The notes: generated by a model from the letters alone, not told the origin. Counted from the stretch's first letter, positions 12,477 through 25,300 are shown. The stretch: 64,000 nucleotides of DNA from Liolophura sinensis (GCF_032854445.1 NC_088296.1:2503246-2567245), one strand, 5' to 3'. Numbers and translations are program-made.

Positions 12477-12856
12477 AAAGACACCAATGATGGGAATGCG
12501 ACAGACAACCTAGTTCCTCTTGCAGAGTACTGGTGGAAGACTACAAACCTAACCGAAATCTGGAGGCTTCAGGAAAGAGTGAATAGTACCCACAGTTCAT
12601 CCAAAATGTCATGTGGAATCAGAACGTTTTTTTGTAGTTTTCGATTTGCATTATCAGGAGCCGGAAGGAGAGGACATCATTGTTAGTTTTCTGGGCATTC
12701 TATTTTTGAACACATCCTGTAACATTTCTTAGAAAAACTACCTCACACAAAAGAGTGTGGAAAAGTCCAAGAAGGAAAGCTACGGTATATCTCTGTCAGC
12801 GGAAGCTGGTCACAGCGGTCAGGCACGTGACAAGTCGTTGGTCTTCAGTGGTTGCT

Positions 12857-12934
12857 TCAGCTTTTGCAGGACGGAACATGTGCGATCTTTGTCTGAATCT
12901 GTTTCAAATTGCACTTGTCCCGGCCTGCTGAGGC
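12857..12934 (+). ncRNA. mir-92: miR-92 precursor, copy 3
   Basis: The mature 3p sequence is at 12907-12928, identical over 22 nt to copies 2, 4 and 5. GCAGG on the 5' arm pairs with CCTGC, and GTGCGAT pairs with ATTGCAC including a G-U pair. The stem continues outward (CTTCAGC with GCTGAGG, with internal mismatches). The 5' arm differs strongly from copy 2, so this is an old duplicate held together by selection on the mature strand. Confidence 0.9.
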
Positions 12935-13085
12935 GGAGCGTGCTCGCCCCGAACGCACTTCGTCTCTAGACATAACGCGTCATTATACGATAGTCACTTT
13001 CATATAAATGTACGAAGATGCTTGATAGTCTTCTCTAGGTTGATTCGAACTTTCGTTCGCTCTGTCGGCAGTTCAATCCCGAGTT

Positions 13086-13152
13086 ACGGCGGGCGAGACG
13101 TGTGCAACTTGCTGAGTTGTGAAGACAAATTGCACTTGTCCCGGCCTGCCCC
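13086..13152 (+). ncRNA. mir-92: miR-92 precursor, copy 4
   Basis: The mature 3p sequence is at 13128-13149. GGCGGGC at 13088-13094 pairs with GCCTGCC at 13144-13150 with one G-U pair, GTGCAA pairs with TTGCAC, and the middle of the stem has a few mismatches. The loop is about 20 nt. It lies only about 220 nt downstream of copy 3, so one primary transcript is likely. Confidence 0.9.
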
Positions 13153-13865
13153 TGCTCTGGGAACAGCAGCCATGTGATACAAGTGGCAGCCTTTCCCCAA
13201 GGAATTTCAGTCTTCTCGTTTAATTTACGGCTTTTACCTCCAAGGCATTTCTGTGCGAAAAGATTACCAGCCAACCCGTCCTTCTTCATAAGTCTTTTCA
13301 TGGAAGTGCAGCGAAATTACTCATCTTCCAGTCTCTCACCAAGGAAAAAAAAAAGATCTGGTTCAGGTGCCCGTCCCAGTGCGCTTTATTCATGTTCATT
13401 TTCTTAGATTCTTTGCTAACAGCAGCGACAAATTTGATTACACCTCGTGTCATTTACAATGCTTTCATGGGTGTGCATTCAAGTCATTGCTACCCAGCTC
13501 TTGTATCAGGTATTGAGATGTTCTGGATTTCAAACCCAGTTTCCTTCGCCATTAAACGATGACCACAGTCGATTGAGTTAGATGTTTTCTGATATGACAT
13601 TTAACACAAACATATTCCTTCCAGTACACGTGCCGCTCTTTTGTATCGCTTTACATCACTGCCACCACTAGACAAGCATAACCTTTGCAGACGAGACGCA
13701 CGTAGGCTTCCTTAGGTTTAGCCTGGCCACTGGTGTCGTGGTACGGGACTAATCAGCAGTCGTCTACACAAATTGTCCAGGTGTTGCTTGGGATGATCTT
13801 CTGAATAGTTCAGATAAAAAGAATTCTTGCGTATGACGTATAATGAGAAACAAAAGTTTTTGGTG

Positions 13866-13951
13866 TTTTCTTACATCACTTCCTACCTCATCAGCATGAT
13901 CCCGGTGACCTCGACGATTTCAAAGATTTGTACAAATTTTGCTAGTGGTGG
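13866..13951 (-). repeat. dispersed repeat R-A, copy 1, exon-like
   Basis: On the minus strand this begins CCACCACTAGCAAAATTTGT and contains AGGTCACCGGGATCA and GGAAGTGATGT. About 90 bp match a plus-strand copy at 63809-63900 at roughly 75% identity. The minus strand also shows an acceptor-like CTCCTTGCAG at about 13992-13983 and a donor-like GAG|GTAGGA, with an open frame between them. However, the homologous copy has stop codons in that frame, so I call it a repeat and not an exon. AGGTCA-nnn-GGRTCA resembles a DR3-type nuclear receptor site. Confidence 0.55.
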
Positions 13952-14205
13952 AATTGGTGTGAAGCGAACGTAGAGAGCGAAGCAAACGCTGCAAGGAGTA
14001 TAATAACACAGATCAGAGAAATGTGATGTACGAAGTTTGCCTAATTTTATCATAATGCACAAACTGTTATCTATACAGAAGATTGGTAGATGTATTGAGC
14101 CGTTTATGTGAACTTCCACTGTGTTCATATGCTCCTTGGAAACATCGAAGGTCGACATTAGATTTCCACTGCAAAGCTCCGTTGATGTCTGAGAGTAATC
14201 GTTGA

Positions 14206-14272
14206 TGCTTAGGTCGTGATGGCTGCAATATTGTTACCAATCAAATTGCACTTGTCCCGGCCTGCTCAGCCA
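14206..14272 (+). ncRNA. mir-92: miR-92 precursor, copy 5
   Basis: The mature 3p sequence is at 14244-14265. AGGTCG on the 5' arm pairs perfectly with CGGCCT (one G-U), and TGCAAT pairs with ATTGCA, with a short loop of about 15 nt. It lies about 1.1 kb downstream of copy 4 and is the last intact member of the cluster seen here. It is followed by diverged tandem units with CCACGATTGGCCAA. Confidence 0.92.
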
Positions 14273-14605
14273 CGATTGGCCAACAGTGACAGGGGTTTAC
14301 GTCAGAATCTGCACATCTGTGATTTGCCAACTGTAACGACTGAGGTTGAACAGCTACAATCGGCCAACAGACACCGCTATGCAGGAAACATCGACGCTGT
14401 TTAGACTCTTGTTCTTACGTCTGCTGGAAGGTAGGCCTTGAAAGGTGCCGCGCATCTGAGATTATACAGCCCCTGTATGCCAACTGTAACGTCTTTGATC
14501 ACACAATCATACAGCCACGATTTGCCAAATGTAACGTGTTTAGGACTGTGCAGCTAGTACTAGCCAGTTGTAACGTCTAAGATTGCACAGCCTCGATTGG
14601 CAAGC
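14267..14605. repeat. diverged tandem repeat downstream of miR-92
   Basis: Several units of about 50-60 bp share forms of CAGCCACGATTGGCCAACTG followed by TAACGTC and TGCAC. Units can be seen starting near 14267, 14316, 14352, 14468, 14510 and 14575. The array is interrupted by the duplicated fragment at 14361-14448. Confidence 0.6.
14361..14448 (+). pseudogene. truncated miR-92 duplicate, 5' arm only
   Basis: About 85 bp nearly identical to 12343-12427, which is the upstream flank and the 5' arm of miR-92 copy 2 (CTTACGTCTGCTGGAAGG, then TAGGCCTTGAAAGGTGC). The match stops before the loop, and no TTGCAC 3' arm follows, so no miR-92 hairpin can form here. Confidence 0.85.
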
Positions 14606-17107
14606 CCTAATCCCCAATCACCGTCATCTTTGGCATGAACAATGAGATTCGTTCTCTTACAGCGTCTTGAAATGAATTTCACACCGCAAACCTTTCTTGT
14701 GATCACAGGAGATTTTGGTATCCCGTCGATTTTATTGGCCATAATGCGAAGCGAAGTCCGGCCCATAAATTGTCAGCGGTTCAGGATAACGTTGAATGAT
14801 TAGGGGAAAAGACATCAAATAATGGATTTAGTACACCTCTAGAAAAAGTAAAACCACGTATGTTTCCATGAATACTATAGTCTGTTTCTTTCATCTTCGT
14901 ACAAGCAAGGTTAATACTGCGCTATGGGCTTCGTAATCGCCCTTGCTGTACTGTACATATAGCAGTCTTCAGACACCTGCTCTTTCGACAACTAATGTCA
15001 TTGTTTCTGGCGAACTTTCGCTGGGACATTTTCAGCCTACCACTGATCGTCCCTTATCAGTGCGTATTTCCTTCTTTCCAAGTAAATGCATGTACGTTAT
15101 GATCCGATATTTTCGGTAAGACATAATACAACAGCAATAAGCAGTGCTGCGAACGTTAATCGATGTGCTTTTATTGAAACGAATAGGCAGCGGAAAGTCA
15201 CTGCTATGAGGCAGTAGGCCCACTGGTGATCGCGAAAGAGGCGGAACAGCCAATCAATGTAGCTTGTGTTGTTGTTTCGCCACCAATTTCTGTCAAGCCT
15301 GTTTTGCCTCAAAATGCGCCCCACCCCACCTCCCCACCGATAACCCTGAACACATCGATGTGCAGGGGGATATTTTTTTGCGCTAGCACATCTACGTTTA
15401 GTGTGAAATAGATCTATCCCATACACCCCGTGCTTCCCATTACAGCTATATTCCATGTTGTTTTGAACTCCTTTAAGTGTCAGTAAATAAGGTGAAATGA
15501 TGTATATTTATGAAGGAAAGTTCTGGGTTTTGAAGAGTTAATATGACTCAGTAAATGAAGGTAGATGACGTCGGACATCGCTAGCTTGATTACATGAATA
15601 TGATTCCTTTTTTAGCTAGTCGCATATTTTTAACTGTCTGTGAGATAAGACATGCCACCAGAATTGCCTTTCGTTAGTAACACGTAACAACACAAGCTTT
15701 GCACATGGATGTGTTGGAAGTCTGTATTATTGAAAGGAAAAATCAGGTAGAATTTTATTTTTTCTAATTCATAATGTTGAACTCCATACACCTGGTTTCG
15801 ACGGCAAAAACTCTTTGCCTCGGGTCACGTTAAAATTATTCAAGAACAAATGGCACACCACAAACACTGAATTTGAAGAGTTAACCAATCCAAATGCATT
15901 TGCACAAGACAGTAAGTGATGCATCGTAACCTTTGTCTTCTCAGACTGTGACAACATATACCTTTCAGCGTATGTACCGCGCTTACTCGCTTCTTAGACA
16001 AAGCTGACCTTTGGAACCTGTGCGACGCACAAGAGCAGCCATCAATGAAACTGTTTCATGTGTAAATTAGAATCCTGAAGTCCTAACTGATTTAAGTTGA
16101 CAAGAAGCCGGGTTTCAGTAACTTTAAACCATTTGCCACCTATCAGTTTTATTTTCTTCAAAGACTAAATGTCCGTATCTTTTTTCATAGCTATATATAT
16201 ATATATCATGTAAAGCAACTCATCCTGTAATGCACGGCACCCGATCCGTGCTTGTTGAAATTGTATATAATTAAACAGCTGTAAAGCAGTGTCACCGACA
16301 TTAATCGTAAACTTTTGGATAATTTATTTGACACCGTTATTGTCAGAAATTTTCAAAAACATGGGTGGGGTGCCCTACAGGGATGTACAAAGCTTCTTTT
16401 GTGTCATTGTCTGCGTCATTTAGCTCTGCAATGTTCTTTCCCATCGCATTGCTCTACAAGATAATGCGTTATAATTAGAAAGGATTTAATTAGTGTATAA
16501 TGCTGATACGATCCGTATATTCTATGTGTTATGAGGATTATTTTCGAACAAAGATACAGGTAAATACAGATATGCAAATTGTCAGGATGCCCAAAATGGC
16601 ACCCGGTTCGGATTTGTCATCGTGCGAATGAGGAATATATTTTGGGATGGATTCCTATTACTACGTGTATTTTAATTGTATTTTATACAACATACTACAA
16701 AAACAAAACAAACAAAAAAAAACTGAATTATTTTCGTCATTAAGAGAATTTTAATAGATTTCTTCAACAAACCTGTAAACAAAAACTCGCTTTAGTTACT
16801 GTATAACAATCCAGACACACGCACTTTGGTGTAAACACTGGTTAAATGCGGGGAAAAATCCACACGTCTCACAGGCATAAAATATATTAGAAAATATAAC
16901 AATTCGAACAGAGCTATATTTCAAAATATATTATACAATTTGACTATAAAACAAAATAAAGCTGTATATATATTATCAGTGGAAATGTCTAAAACCGAGA
17001 AGTGAGCAAAGTTCAAAAGCCGTAGAGTACATCGCGGAAAAACGAATGGTTCTTATATTATGCGCGAAGTCAAAATGACAGCTGTTCATGCGTATTATAG
17101 AGTCCTG
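14606..17107. other. non-coding stretch, no gene seen
   Basis: AT-rich, with simple repeats such as ATATATATATAT near 16191-16207. No supportable exon, RNA gene or array. Confidence 0.45.
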
Positions 17108-17248
17108 GGGCCAGTTTCACAAAGATGTCGTACATGTGCGATAATCGCACTTATAAGACAATGGTACGGTGATAGTGACGTACAAAATATTGTACAACAA
17201 ATATACTATAAAAAAAAAATGTCGTACGCCGCTTTGTGAAACTGAGCT
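17108..17248. mobile_element. MITE-like element with 13-bp terminal inverted repeats
   Basis: The left end CAGTTTCACAAAG (17112-17124) is the exact reverse complement of CTTTGTGAAACTG (17232-17244). About 107 bp of non-coding, AT-rich interior lie between them, and ATGTCGTAC follows or precedes the ends. The size, perfect termini and lack of coding capacity fit a non-autonomous DNA transposon. A target-site duplication was not clearly identified. Confidence 0.6.
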
Positions 17249-17511
17249 CAGAGGCTAAGAGGAGTCTGGGTAACATTTCAACGCTAAACAAGGACGCAAG
17301 GGGACGGAACGCAATCCTAGTACAAACCTTAGACGAGGGGGTAGGGGGAGGGGCACATTTTAGCAAGACACCAGACACTTGAAAAAGGGGAGCTGAACAA
17401 CACATTAGTAGTAAACCTGAGATTTGGAGGGACGGAACAAATATTCCAGTGGGACACTGGACACGACAGAGGGCACTTGCCAGACTTGCGGGGATTTTAG
17501 CAGCATTTAAA

Positions 17512-17768
17512 CTTATTTATTTGATAAGTGTTTTACGCCGTACTCAAGAATATTTCGCTTATATGACCGTGGCCAGCATTGTGGTGGGAGGAAACCAGGC
17601 AGAGACCGTGTGAAACCCACGAACATCCGCAGGTTACTGGAAGACCTTTCCACGTACGGCAAGAGGGGAAGCCAGCATAAACTGGACTTGAACTCATTGC
17701 AACCGAATTGGTAAGAGGCGCCTGGGTCATTGCGCCGCACTGGCGCGCTAAACACGTCGGCCACAGAG
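17512..17768 (-). repeat. SINE family 1, near full-length minus copy
   Basis: Tail at left (TTATTTGATAAGTGTTTTAC), GCCGTACTCAAGAATATTTC, GTGGTGGGAGGAAACCAGGC, GGACTTGAACTCATTGCAAC (B-box region) and CGCACTGGCGCGCTAA at the head. Flanking ORFs on both strands are readings of this element. Confidence 0.88.
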
Positions 17769-20700
17769 TAAGTACAACATTTAAGTACTATGCCCGAGGC
17801 GTGGAGAAAAAGAACCAAGCAATAGCAGGACATAGTAAAGTTAAGGGGACGTCACATCTTTCCCGTGGGACACTGGAGACTATACATGAAACTTAAGGAA
17901 CGTATAAACACTAAAGTAAGATACGAGAGACTTACGTAACAACTTTCGAATACTAATCCTATGACACCGAGAAATAACAATACACCAGTACGGCGTTGGA
18001 GATTTCAGGTGATTGGGAAACTTTCTGTTGCAAACCAGACTTATGCACACGTGACAACACTCCATTAGGACACCGGGGGTGCGGGGGGTGGGGGGATACT
18101 ACAGTACCACACCGGAGAGGCATAGGGACGGAAAAGCATTCCAATGCTAAACCTCCGGTTATCTGTTGATGGAGGGCATGGTGCCCTACAGAAGTACTCT
18201 ACTTATTTGTCAGACATCAGTAAAGGTTTTGACTAAAAACATAAATGGAAATTCACTGAACAGGTAGAAATGTCCATTCAAATGTACATAATCAAGAAAA
18301 GGAAAAAAATGTCAAAAGATACTCATAATTTCTGAAAAACAAAAATGACATTATGGATGACAGTATTGGTCTAAAACTTTTAAAAGGGGGTAAAACTGAG
18401 CGAATTTATTATAATAGGAGGGTAAGCTTTTGTAGAGCATGGGTCACAAATGGCTTCGGGAGGCAGACGGACATGAAGTTAAGTGATCACATGATAACAT
18501 GTACCAAGCAAGTGCAGCCATTGAAGGGAATGTGTTCTCGGAGAGGAGGTAAATGTTACATGAGAATATTAAAGTGATAATTTAATTTACAGCACTGCAC
18601 GTCATCGTTATAAGATGCATAATCACGCCAATGTACTCTTAAGTGCGCGGTTCTTTACTCATTGAACTGAATAAGGCGTCACTATTAAATTCGCGGTGCA
18701 GTGTGGGACTTGGCGTGGGGCAAGAGTAGAAACTGTAAGAAAGGTGACATAACGCGAATCATTAAAAGGGATATATTCCACGTAATGCAAAATCGCTCTT
18801 AACGTGATTTCCTTTAACTTGAATATGACAGGAGTGACGCATGGACAGGAGTGTTATCTGATAACACACATATCTCGTTCTAAAGCGTGATTTCGCCATA
18901 CATGAATTTCATGGCGATCAAAGCCTCGTGTGCATTGAAACGAAAATAAGCTCCGGTATTCTTTATTGTTCTACAAACATTTACCCTTCACCCAGTTAAG
19001 ACCAGAGAAGTTGTGTATAACGACGGTCATTAATGCTGCTTTGAAATAAAATGCGTTGCAATCCGCACTTCCACGGCTTGGATCGAAACCCATGCTTTCC
19101 CGTGGAGCCCAGAATGGACATATTGCGTCTATGTACTTATATTTTCAGACATAAAAGTTATTTAATGAGGGGAGGCCGTGTGATATCTTGCCCTGGATGT
19201 AAATAATTTCTATGTTCTAATCAACTCTTACCTGCACCGCCGTCGTACAGCTGATATGTTCTTAATTCATATATTTGATTGGGGTTTTACGACGTTCTTA
19301 ATATCGATACTTACCCCGTTTCAAATCCCAAGATACCAAGCGGACACAGACACATAATAAAATCATAATTTGAATATGCAAACATACTTGCTTTGCAATA
19401 TGAAAACTTATTTCATATTGGACTTATCCACGAATGGTGAATTTGGTTACACCACAAACGATGAACATATCAAAAACAAAGGGGCAGAGAACCCCAGCTG
19501 ACTAAACCACAACATATCCACTGTAACACACACTATAAGTTATCTCCCCTGTACCATTTCAATAATCACATCACCAAGAACGGGATATTCCTTCCATCTT
19601 CCAGTTCAAAAAACCAAAAGTACCAGATCGCCAATATTTTTAACACACATCTGTTGTAAAAAAAACTTGCTGTTTTTGCAACAACAAAAAAACCCCCCCA
19701 AAAAACAACAACAAAAAACCCCAATTCATACATGAATGCTTAGAGATGTCAAGATACGGTACACTAGGTTCAGTGTTGGGAACACTGGTATCTGGTCAAC
19801 GGTGGAGTCTGGATGAAACACGGACTTTGATTCACAACAGGGATACTTAGAAAACACCGTGGCATTGTGCTCACAGGGGGCCTTGGTTTGGAAAGTAGGT
19901 TTTGGAAAGAGCTTGCCACAGTTAGGGGTTTGGAGTCGGGAAATCTGCTTAAAAAGGTAGCCAATGGAATGCTTGCAGGTATAGAGTAGACACAACTGTA
20001 AAGGAAAGCAATGAGAAATCTGTTACACACGAACGTCAAGAGAAACATGGAGAGCCTTCAGTTTTATACACTGGGAACCTTGGTCAAAACTGCGTCGGTG
20101 TCTTCGTTAACGCTGATTGCCTTGGTAAGAAATGGGGACCGTCTTGGAAAACCGTTGAAGTAGCGTGGGCTTAGGTTAAGCACATAACTATTTTCAACTG
20201 TAGGCACGAGTAAAGATATTGTCCCGTTGGACCGACCGGTTGAAGTCAGCCATTTAATTTTCAAGTTAAAGTGTGCGATCTGTTGGAAACCTTGATCACC
20301 AGGTTTTGGGATCACGTCAGTGTAGCAATAGTTACGTCCAGGAAGTTAGTTGCGGAAGAGTGCTCCTGTTGCAAGTTCCATAAATGGAACACAACCCAGC
20401 GATAATATGTTAAGGTACCAGTATTATGTTGTGCTGTGGTGGCTGATGGCGTCTAATTATGAGCGAGACCTTCGTGCACGGAAAGGCAGGACCCAAGCAT
20501 TCCGTGATCTTCGCGTCTTCCGCGGCGACACGACTTCCGCGGTTAGGTTAAAATCGCGACCTCCGCTCTAGATGGTTGCTATCAACCACCAAACTAAGCG
20601 GGTCTCCCTTGCTTGGATGAAGCTGGATGATTTTGGGTAATAGGCAAAGCGAAAAGGCTTGGGTAAATGGCAGCAAGGTGGTTCAAGAGAAGGAATGCAG
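17769..20700. other. non-coding stretch, no gene seen
   Basis: Only a short SINE family 1 tail fragment (about 19266-19305, minus) and A/C-rich simple sequence near 19684-19720 stand out. Degenerate echoes of GTGGGACACTGGA around 17450-17880 and 18060-18070 suggest an eroded tandem repeat. Confidence 0.4.
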
Positions 20701-20724
20701 CTCTGTGAAGGTTGATGGAGAAGA

Positions 20725-20870
20725 AGCCTCGTGAGCTGGGCACACGGAAGCTCTGGCAAGGTACAGGGAAGCTCATGGACTGGGCACACAAAAGTTCTTG
20801 GGCAGGACAGATGATCGCTCTTAGACAGGGTACACGGGAGTTCGTGGGCAGGGCACACAGGGTTGTGGCT
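20725..20870. repeat. degenerate short tandem repeat
   Basis: About four imperfect units of roughly 40 bp built around GGGCACACGGAAGCTC- and GGGCAGGACA-like words (for example CTGGGCACACGG, CTGGGCACACAA, GGGTACACGGGAG, GGGCACACAGG). Confidence 0.5.
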
Positions 20871-21049
20871 ACCGCTACAGGATATCAGCTCCAGTTCTCT
20901 GAAATACGAGTCAAATGCATTAGACATAGACAAAGCTATTACTATCCCCATTCCAACGTTTTAATAAAAATCAAATTGACTGACTATAAAATGCTTCTCA
21001 GTATTATATCGTGTGTGGGAACCATTTCTGAAAAAAGATCACTTTTGAA

Positions 21050-21350
21050 ATAAAAAAAATTGACCCTTTTAAAATAAACATTGATCGCTTAAAAAGTTTA
21101 GTATAACTTTTTAAACAAAAAGTGACAAGTTATAAAATTTAGTGCATTTATAAATTTAAAAAATCAATTTTTTATTTTATTAAATCATATTTTTTTTATT
21201 TTAAAAGTAGTATGTATGTTTAAGCTTTAAAACTAATCAAATTGTATGTGAAAAGTGAATTTTATCTAAAAAAATTGGTAAATTCTTATTTCAAAAAGCT
21301 TTCCTTGTTACAAATAGAGCTTCTTCATGACGAATCCATCTCAAAGTAAG
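21050..21350. other. extremely AT-rich 3' flank
   Basis: A/T homopolymer-rich sequence (AAATTTAAAAAATC, TTTTTATTTTATTAAA) just downstream of the minus-strand methyltransferase gene; probably 3' UTR or termination region. No coding potential. Confidence 0.5.
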
Positions 21351-21598
21351 TAGACTTTAAAGCGAGGGGTTTAAATTAGTTCAAACGGCAAGTCTGTGTG
21401 TTATAATGTCACTGTCAGTACTCATATTCCTCATTTTGCGATAATTTTCAAAAATCGGCTTTTCTAAAACCGTTGTGCTACATTTCTGACGTCAAACGCA
21501 AAGCGAATAGAAAAAACCGCTATGGCTGAACTAAACTAACACCCCACTTGGTTAAAACTCAAATACTATCAGTTACTGTTCTTTAAAACATTATCCGG

Positions 21599-22346
21599 TT
21601 ACTTTTTTATAACCGGTTCAAGACTAGAAAGTGGTAGAAGACATCTAATGACGTCATCAGATGGCGACGATGTGACGGAATGAGACATACTGCAGATTCG
21701 CTTGTGACCTTTCTTCCAAGCCTCCTTCTGGCATTTGCCGCTGCAGTACCACGCCCTGTGGCACTTGCCGCACGTTGGCAGTTTCTTGTCGCTCTCAGCT
21801 GGTGCGCCGCAGTTGGTGCACGCCTCCGGCCCGTCGCCTTCATACGTGCACCGGTCGCAGTTGCACCAGAAGTTGTATGCCCGATGTAGCCAAGCCCGGC
21901 GTTCCCGACGTGAAAGACGTGTGTCGATGTACGTCGTGAACAGCTCTTCGTCTTTCTTGAGCGGCTTCTTGGCTCTGACCTTGACTCCCACAGCGCCCTC
22001 TACCATAGCATCCATGATCTCCACGTTGTTGTCGCAGGAGTGATTGATACAGGCGTGCAGCGAGAACATCCCGGCGAACACAGCTTCCGGTTGACCATTG
22101 GTCAGCAGCCCCATGATGTAATTCCCCTTAGAGGTAGCTTTCACTTTGTCTACGAAGACTTTGAGAGGCGGTTCGGGATCAGAGAAGGCCTGGACGTTAC
22201 AGGTGGCCTGAAAGTAACGACCGTCAAACTCCCGCTGGGTGATGTCATAGGAGAGCCCGTCGCCGCAGTCGCGGAACACCTCAGCCATTATATGGTGCAT
22301 CTTTGGTATAACCTTAGCATTGCTGGAAGACCCGTAAGCGATGAAC
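21599..22346 (-). CDS. exon 3 of the TPR-MYND-SET-MYND gene
   Basis: Begins after acceptor TCTCTGACAG|G and ends at a TAA at 21601-21599. It encodes the SET core with NHSC, the post-SET cysteines and the C-terminal MYND finger. Candidate polyadenylation signals (AATAAA on the minus strand) lie at about 21171-21181, some 420 nt past the stop, in very AT-rich sequence. Confidence 0.92.
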
Positions 22347-25300
22347 CTGTCAGAGATCCACAACAGAGCATATGCTCAGTAAGTCATTTACACGCTTGAC
22401 TGGCGATGTATACGCTCTACTTATGTGTGAAAAGGTACATGTACTATAAAACGAAGAGTATACTTTTAAGGAAAATAGACACATATAGCCAAAAAATTTG
22501 AAAAAAGAAAAAAAAAACATTTTGAGTGCACACTTTATATTTCTTAATAATCCATCCATTTTATGCTCATTGTCCGCCAATGATCGGAAATGTTCGAAAG
22601 TGACTCGTCGATGACTCTAATGCCTCCAAATCGGGTTTTCATCCCAACAAAGTTGTTTTTGCAGTTATCAGTTAACGTAATTTCCGCTGGGACCTTCAAT
22701 AGTGAATCAAGTTTAAGGCCATTTTTACTCCTACGAAGAAAGCTGAGAAACTTATGTGAGCTTTTAATTGTTAGGCTATACATGTGTAGGCTATATCATA
22801 TATTATATACTGTATTCCATACTCCGAATGAAAAGTCAAACATTTCAATCATGTATCCTGTAAAACTGTTGCTTCATGTGACTGATGTGTAGAGCCTCTG
22901 AGGTGGATTCGGACTAGCCCCCTAATTATCAGTGGTCTGCCTTCTAGGCTGATATAAGTGAGATTCATGGGATTGTGTGCTTGCAGCCCGCAACCACTGG
23001 TTTGGGTGCGCCAATTAATGCAGACGTTTGTAAGGTTAGTGCCAAAGGACGAGGTTTTCTCGTACGTTTACCCAGTTTCAAAAAATAAACAGTTTTTATC
23101 ATTATTGCAAATGGTTTACCTTCTGAATGGAGACATCGCTTTTGACCAATGGTCGTTGGTAGGTCTGAGCAGGCCGTCCTCCTTGGCCTGCTGTTTGGCC
23201 TGAGATATAATGGATGCCCAAATACGCGCGAGGACCATAGGAGAGAACGAGGCGTTCCACACGCCCGACCAAGCGCCCATCGCCCCGCTGACGGCGCCTG
23301 TATACTGATCACACACCTCGTACAGTTTCTCAGCCGCTTGGTTTTTCGTCGGGCAGAGAATACTGTGATGTCGCACCCAGGCCTCTTTACGACATTTGTC
23401 ACTGCAGTACAGTTCATGGCAACAAAACTCGCACGGAAGCTTCTTTACTTCGGGCCAAAAACTCAGCACGGCTTTCTTCAACACGGGATCTCGCGCGATC
23501 TCACCGTCGGTGAAGTAGTCCTCTGGCCGTAGCAGGTTTTTGGCACAGTAACTGCATGCCGGAATGTTCAAAGAGTCTAAAGTTTGAGCTAGAACAAGAG
23601 GTGCATCCGCGAACACCATCTCTCCCTTGCGGATGACACCGGAACTCCGGATGGCCCGACCGTACTGCGTGAAATCCACCTTGATAGGGAAGCCATTGAT
23701 CAGTGGCCCATACAGCCTTTGCACACGAACTTGCTGAAACAAGATGGCGGCCTCCTCATCTTTTCCTGTGGACAGTTTTGAAGCTTTTCGTAACCAGGAT
23801 TCTGCGGTTACCGGAAATCCCAGCTCGCGCAGAATCTTCCCTGAAAGAACATTGGAAAACAAAAAGCGTTATCGTTTATCTACCTCAGACTGAACACAGA
23901 TATAAATTTGTTTATTCATATCATTCGAATTCTTTAGTATGAAGATAAGTAAGAAATAAAACACGTTCGATTGGAGCTCTGGTATCGTCCTGTGTGTACA
24001 GTACCGTCCTCATTATACAGTGTGACCTGTAGTGAAGCTGATTCCAAGAGCAAAACTGAGTGCTTGGGGTTTAACGTCGTACTTAACAATTTTTCAGTCA
24101 TATGTCGACGAAGGAATCCTTAGGGTGCATGTAATGTGCCTCCTTGTTGTAGGACGGATTTCCTGCCGCTCTTTTATCTAGTGCTGCTTCACTGAGATGT
24201 CTTACCGAAGGCAAATAAACCGCCCCGCCCCAGCCATTATACTGATACGGGTCAACCAATCGTTGCACTATTCTCTTCGTGCTGAACGCCAAGCGAGGAA
24301 GTTACAACTTCCTCTTTTAAGGTCTTAGGTGTGGCTCGACCCAGGATTGATCCTGGATCTACCGCTCCCGAAGCCGACGCTCTACCAACTGTGCTATCGG
24401 AGCCGGTTTTTTGAGCAAAAGGCTCCAAATCAAAAATACATGGCTTATGTGACTGAATTCATAATCAGGCCTATGATATACACAGCGAAAATTGGAAGGA
24501 AGCCAAATATAGCTGGAAATTATTTATTTATTAATTATATATATTCACTTACATATGACGGCGGTTGGAGGTAACTGGATTGGTCAGAGTGAACTACTGT
24601 TTTTTTCCTCGTACCTGACACAACGCGTTAATGCCGACAAAACCAGAGCTGAACTTGAACAAGCGACCTCACTACTCAAGGGCATGATAGTTACAGCGAG
24701 CGAAATCAGTGGGGATATACGTTAAAAATTTAACGCAGTTAAGCTTGTCAAACCAGCAAGACCTGGATTTGAACACACGACCTCAGAAGCCTAAGTTCAT
24801 TTAATTCCCACAGCGAGGGCGTTACTAGTATGAAGAAGAAAAGATGAATTCGAATAACATACACAATGATGTAGAGCTTAATTCAGCCAGATATATGCAA
24901 AAGCAGCGAGGACACTGTGGTAACGGGATATCTCATCAAGCGTAAGTCTTACCATCGGACCACTTTACATTTTATATGCCTCAATCAAGGACTTATTCTC
25001 TGTGCATGCGACGATACATAAACTGTGCAGACTACGGTAAGATCCCCTGTTACTCGGTGGCTGACGAATGAACGAGCACATTTACATATTTTCACCCTGT
25101 ACCACGTGCGAGGTTTCTATTCTCGGAATGACGCTGTTAACAGTGACTCCCGAAATAAACATCATACAAGATCTCTGGCTGTGACGTCATCTAGGCGCGT
25201 AATAGCGCGTCAGTCTTCAGTATCTTGTGCAACAGACCAGTATCCGTGCAGATCGCAAACCGACCACCCGTCGGGATCTCTACAGCTACACGTGCAACCC

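Noticed and set aside
12031..12513. 160-residue ORF across miR-92 copy 2
   Set aside because: No recognisable domain, it overlaps the hairpin, and a competing minus-strand ORF covers the same span.
13883..14158. 91-residue minus ORF with exon-like borders
   Set aside because: The most exon-like part matches a repeat at 63809-63900 that has stops in the same frame; listed as a repeat with the coding option noted.
24330..24415. functional tRNA gene on the minus strand
   Set aside because: A- and B-box words are present but the anticodon stem and part of the D stem do not pair. It continues into a SINE body and tail.
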